A program made the translations under genes and the position numbers. Below, piece by piece: positions 61,630-64,000 of a DNA stretch of 64,000 bases. This DNA comes from Leptospira perolatii (GTDB taxonomy: Bacteria; Spirochaetota; Leptospiria; Leptospirales; Leptospiraceae): positions 62,001 through 126,000 of the forward strand of contig NZ_NPDZ01000004.1 in the NCBI RefSeq assembly GCF_002811875.1. The letters run 5' to 3'. Every line of letters starts with the position of its first letter. The first letter of the stretch is position 1. The notes beneath the pieces are model-generated. The model was not told the origin of the DNA. It did no database searches and worked only from the letters and a program-made list of their open reading frames with translations.

Positions 61630-62539
61630 CCTTGCGCTTCAGTATCCGATCCCGATTCTTACGGGATTCTTCCATAAAGGTCTCCCATCTCTCCGGGTCG
61701 AGCGGCTTTTTGGGATCGAGTTCAGAAAGTAATTGGTCCAATCGATTTCTGTAATCCAAAAGAGATTTGTAGATCTCGTCTCGATTCGAAGAATAAATCG
61801 CAGCCCACATTTTAGGATTGGATCCTGCAATCCGGGTCATGTCTCTGAACCCGCCTCCTGTCAATGCCACTGGAGAACCTTGCGTAAACTTTTGCACACA
61901 CTCGTTTTCCCAAGCCCAGTCCGCCATTAAGCTGGAGAGAATATGCGGAACATGAGATAAATAGGACAGTATCTTATCGTGCTCTACGGAAGGGATCTCC
62001 AAAGTTTCCATCCCGAGCCATTTCCAAAATTCTTCTAATCTATCAAAAGATTCTTCAGTGCTTCCGGCAGGTTTCGTCAAAATGCAAAGTCTTCCTTCGT
62101 ACAAATCCGGATTTGCGTATTCTAATCCGGTCTCTTCCGAACCGCACATCGGATGCGAAGATATGTATTTGTGGGAGTTTGTTAAACTGTCCTCTACGGC
62201 TTGCACGATTTCCTTTTTGGTGGATCCCAGATCCGTAAGTATCGCAGGAAGATTCTTAGGAAGTGCTCTGACCATTTCCGCGGTTTTATCCACCGGAACT
62301 CCGAATACGATCAGATCATAGTCAGACCAATTCTCCACTTTGGAGAATTCTTCTGCGGTCATTATTTCGTCGGCCGAACCGAGTCTTTTGCCGTTTTCCT
62401 TACTTTTAGGACTTCCGACTACTCCGGTGACTTTTGCTTTGGATCCTTTTTTTTTGAGAGCGAGCGAAAGAGAGGCGCCCATCAATCCTAATCCGTAAAT
62501 TAGAATATTCTGAAACGATTGATTAGAATTTCCGCTCAC
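61610..62539 (-). CDS. tyrA: Prephenate dehydrogenase (TyrA family)
   Basis: This 309-residue NAD(P)-dependent enzyme oxidises prephenate or arogenate in tyrosine synthesis. It has the Rossmann loop [15 protein letters not shown] (residues 13-27), [31 protein letters not shown] (catalytic His region) and [20 protein letters not shown] near residue 227. It lacks a chorismate mutase domain. The GTG start overlaps the pheA stop by 4 nt. Confidence 0.95.
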   Translation of the reverse strand: MSGNSNQSFQNILIYGLGLMGASLSLALKKKGSKAKVTGVVGSPKSKENGKRLGSADEIMTAEEFSKVENWSDYDLIVFGVPVDKTAEMVRALPKNLPAILTDLGSTKKEIVQAVEDSLTNSHKYISSHPMCGSEETGLEYANPDLYEGRLCILTKPAGSTEESFDRLEEFWKWLGMETLEIPSVEHDKILSYLSHVPHILSSLMADWAWENECVQKFTQGSPVALTGGGFRDMTRIAGSNPKMWAAIYSSNRDEIYKSLLDYRNRLDQLLSELDPKKPLDPERWETFMEESRKNRDRILKRKDDTKKN

Positions 62540-63627
62540 AGATTTGGGGGAGATACTGGGTAGGAACCAAGTATCCTCAGATAGATTGTATTTTCTCTTA
62601 GAACCTGCAGCACTTCCTCAATGATCGGATCTTTTTTGTGTCCGTGAAAATCGATAAAGAAATTGTATTCCCAGGAAGTCCTTCGAGTCGGACGAGACTC
62701 GATTTTAGTAAGGTTGATCTGCCTATCAAAAAAAGGTTTCAGTACGTTGTACAAGGACCCAGGTTTATCCGGGATGGAAAATACCACGGAAGTTTTATCG
62801 CTCCCGGTTGGCGGACATTGATTCTTTCCTATGATCAAAAAACGAGTGGTGTTATCCGGCATGTCTTCGATAGATTCTCTGACCAAATCCAGGCCGTAAA
62901 TCTCAGCTGCGATAGAAGACGCGATTGCTGCACATTCTTCCTTTTTTTCCGCGACAATGCTCGCGGCTCTGGAAGTGGAAGGGGTTTCCGATATTTGCGC
63001 GTGAGGTAAATTGGCCGCGATCCAATTTCTGCACTGTGAATTCGCAATCTTGATCCCGTACAAGGTTTTAATTTTAGAAAGATCGTGCTCAAAACCTAAC
63101 AGGTTCAAGGTGATCTTTTGATAAATCTCGGAATAGATATGCAGATCCGAGACCAAAAACTGATCTAAAGTAGAATTCACCAATCCTTCCGAAGAATTCT
63201 CAACCGGAACCACTCCGAAATCAACCTTGTCGGTTTCTACAGCACGGAATACTTCCGGAATCGAAGTGAATTCGCTCGAGTCTACGGAAGCTCCGAATCT
63301 AGCACGAACCGCTTGGTGAGAAAAAGATCCCGCGGGTCCCAAATATCCTACAGACAATCCTTTTTCCACAAAAAAGGATCCGGACATGATCTCTCTGTAG
63401 ATCGCTAAAAGTGCTTTGTCAGGAAGAGGTCCCCGATTTAGATCTAGAATCTTTTCGTAGACATCCTTCTCTCGATCCGGTCGATAAATTGGTTCTTTTT
63501 GTTTGCGTTTGATCTCTCCAATCGCAGAAACGATCTCAGTACGAGATTGGATTGCTTTTACAATTTCTCGATCCAAAGAATCGATTTTGTCCCTGAATTC
63601 CTTGAGCTGTTCGTTACTCTTGTCCAT
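62536..63627 (-). CDS. pheA: Chorismate mutase-prephenate dehydratase (P-protein)
   Basis: This 363-residue bifunctional enzyme makes phenylpyruvate from chorismate. Domains: AroQ chorismate mutase (residues 1-90, [20 protein letters not shown]), prephenate dehydratase (about 93-275, with [27 protein letters not shown] and the DNTTRFLII motif) and a C-terminal ACT domain ([20 protein letters not shown], then [12 protein letters not shown]), where Phe inhibits. It overlaps scpB by 14 nt and tyrA by 4 nt. Confidence 0.96.
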   Translation of the reverse strand: MDKSNEQLKEFRDKIDSLDREIVKAIQSRTEIVSAIGEIKRKQKEPIYRPDREKDVYEKILDLNRGPLPDKALLAIYREIMSGSFFVEKGLSVGYLGPAGSFSHQAVRARFGASVDSSEFTSIPEVFRAVETDKVDFGVVPVENSSEGLVNSTLDQFLVSDLHIYSEIYQKITLNLLGFEHDLSKIKTLYGIKIANSQCRNWIAANLPHAQISETPSTSRAASIVAEKKEECAAIASSIAAEIYGLDLVRESIEDMPDNTTRFLIIGKNQCPPTGSDKTSVVFSIPDKPGSLYNVLKPFFDRQINLTKIESRPTRRTSWEYNFFIDFHGHKKDPIIEEVLQVLRENTIYLRILGSYPVSPPNL

Positions 63628-64000
63628 TTTCTATCAGATCATCCAGGTTTTCAAATTTCAGTTCTTTCACTTCGACCGGTGTAGGAAGATCCGACAACTT
63701 ATTTAACCCGAAGTGCAATAAAAAATCCTTTGTAGTTCCATAGAGAGCAGGCCGCCCAGGAACTTCCTTGTTCCCCACCGGTTTTACAAGCTTTTTGGAA
63801 ATCAGCGAAGTGACCATAGCGCGAGACGATACTCCGCGGATCTCGTCTATCTCCGATAAGGTGATCGGCTGTTTGTAGGCGATGATTGCTAACGTGTCCA
63901 AACTAGACCTGGACAACTGTTCTCTCTTTTTTTCCTTAAATAACTTTGCGAGAATTTCGGAATATTTTTCGTTCGTTACGAATAGATAGGCGCCGGCGAC
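63614..64000 (-). CDS. scpB: Segregation and condensation protein ScpB, partial (5' end beyond window)
   Basis: The frame is open to the right edge. It continues upstream of the TTG at 63916 without a stop, so the reading frame starts outside the window. The visible 128 residues contain YLFVTNEKYSEILAKLF, then REQLSRSSLDTLAIIAYKQP, ITLSEIDEIRGVSSRAMVTSL and VPGRPALYGTTKDFLLHFGL, the winged-helix pattern of ScpB. ScpB joins Smc and ScpA in chromosome condensation. The stop overlaps the pheA start by 14 nt. Confidence 0.93.
   Translation of the reverse strand, partial: VAGAYLFVTNEKYSEILAKLFKEKKREQLSRSSLDTLAIIAYKQPITLSEIDEIRGVSSRAMVTSLISKKLVKPVGNKEVPGRPALYGTTKDFLLHFGLNKLSDLPTPVEVKELKFENLDDLIENGQE

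Overview
The window reads as a chromosomal segment of a Leptospira species. The basis is a flaA2-flaA1 pair for periplasmic flagellar sheath proteins, an oversized GreA-type elongation factor, lipoproteins with relaxed spirochaete lipoboxes, and dense housekeeping genes of moderate G+C. I cannot fix the species; the large set of mobile toxin-antitoxin cassettes does not decide between clades. No rRNA or tRNA genes were seen. Two genes run off the edges: an AsmA-like protein on the left and scpB on the right.

Layout. 1-9.5 kb: an AsmA-like envelope protein with a STAS regulator, a glycosyltransferase pair (GT2 plus a polytopic GT-C-like enzyme), a PAS histidine kinase and a fatty acid hydroxylase/sterol desaturase-family enzyme. 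9.6-14.5 kb: an accessory island. 14.5-23.8 kb: AraC regulator, epimerase-like protein, purB, a kinase-fold protein, a peptide-binding lipoprotein, bifunctional rel and nadC. 23.9-39.9 kb: LysM lipoprotein, STAS protein, fur-tgt, an LptE-like lipoprotein, an M23 peptidase, the GreA fusion, a Pur-alpha-like protein followed by flaA2-flaA1, two unknowns, radA and an RNase D-like exonuclease. 40-49.8 kb: GH36 glycosidase, lipoprotein, DUF4105-like protein, a REC-SpoIIE phosphatase operon with a histone-deacetylase-family gene, pyk and an MscS channel. 49.8-64 kb: a long leftward run of housekeeping genes (aroB, nudix, rnc, acpP, fabG, an ATP-grasp protein, plsX, rpmF, hisG, a TPR-like protein, rpsA, cmk, aroA, tyrA, pheA, scpB), coupling fatty acid and aromatic amino acid synthesis with translation.

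The most remarkable region is 10.28-14.52 kb. It has the architecture of an integron cassette array without an integrase. Five small modules, all on the minus strand (an AbrB-like antitoxin with Doc, two different HigB-HigA pairs, one unknown ORF, a VapB-VapC-type pair), are each followed on their 3' side by a GC-rich imperfect inverted repeat. These repeats have ends that match or nearly match attC core sites (RYYYAAC ... GTTRRRY); the 67-bp site at 11826-11892 matches at both ends. The array lies between two 187-188 bp direct repeats. One of these carries the last codons of the adjacent AraC gene, and the other is fused to a truncated attC-like site. A diverged third copy of the repeat lies at about 35.74-35.87 kb. 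Several cassette promoters have a perfect TTGACA -35 box and sit so close to the start codon that leaderless transcripts are predicted, with inverted-repeat operators over the promoters.

Functions are assigned from motifs and overall resemblance read by eye. No database search was run.
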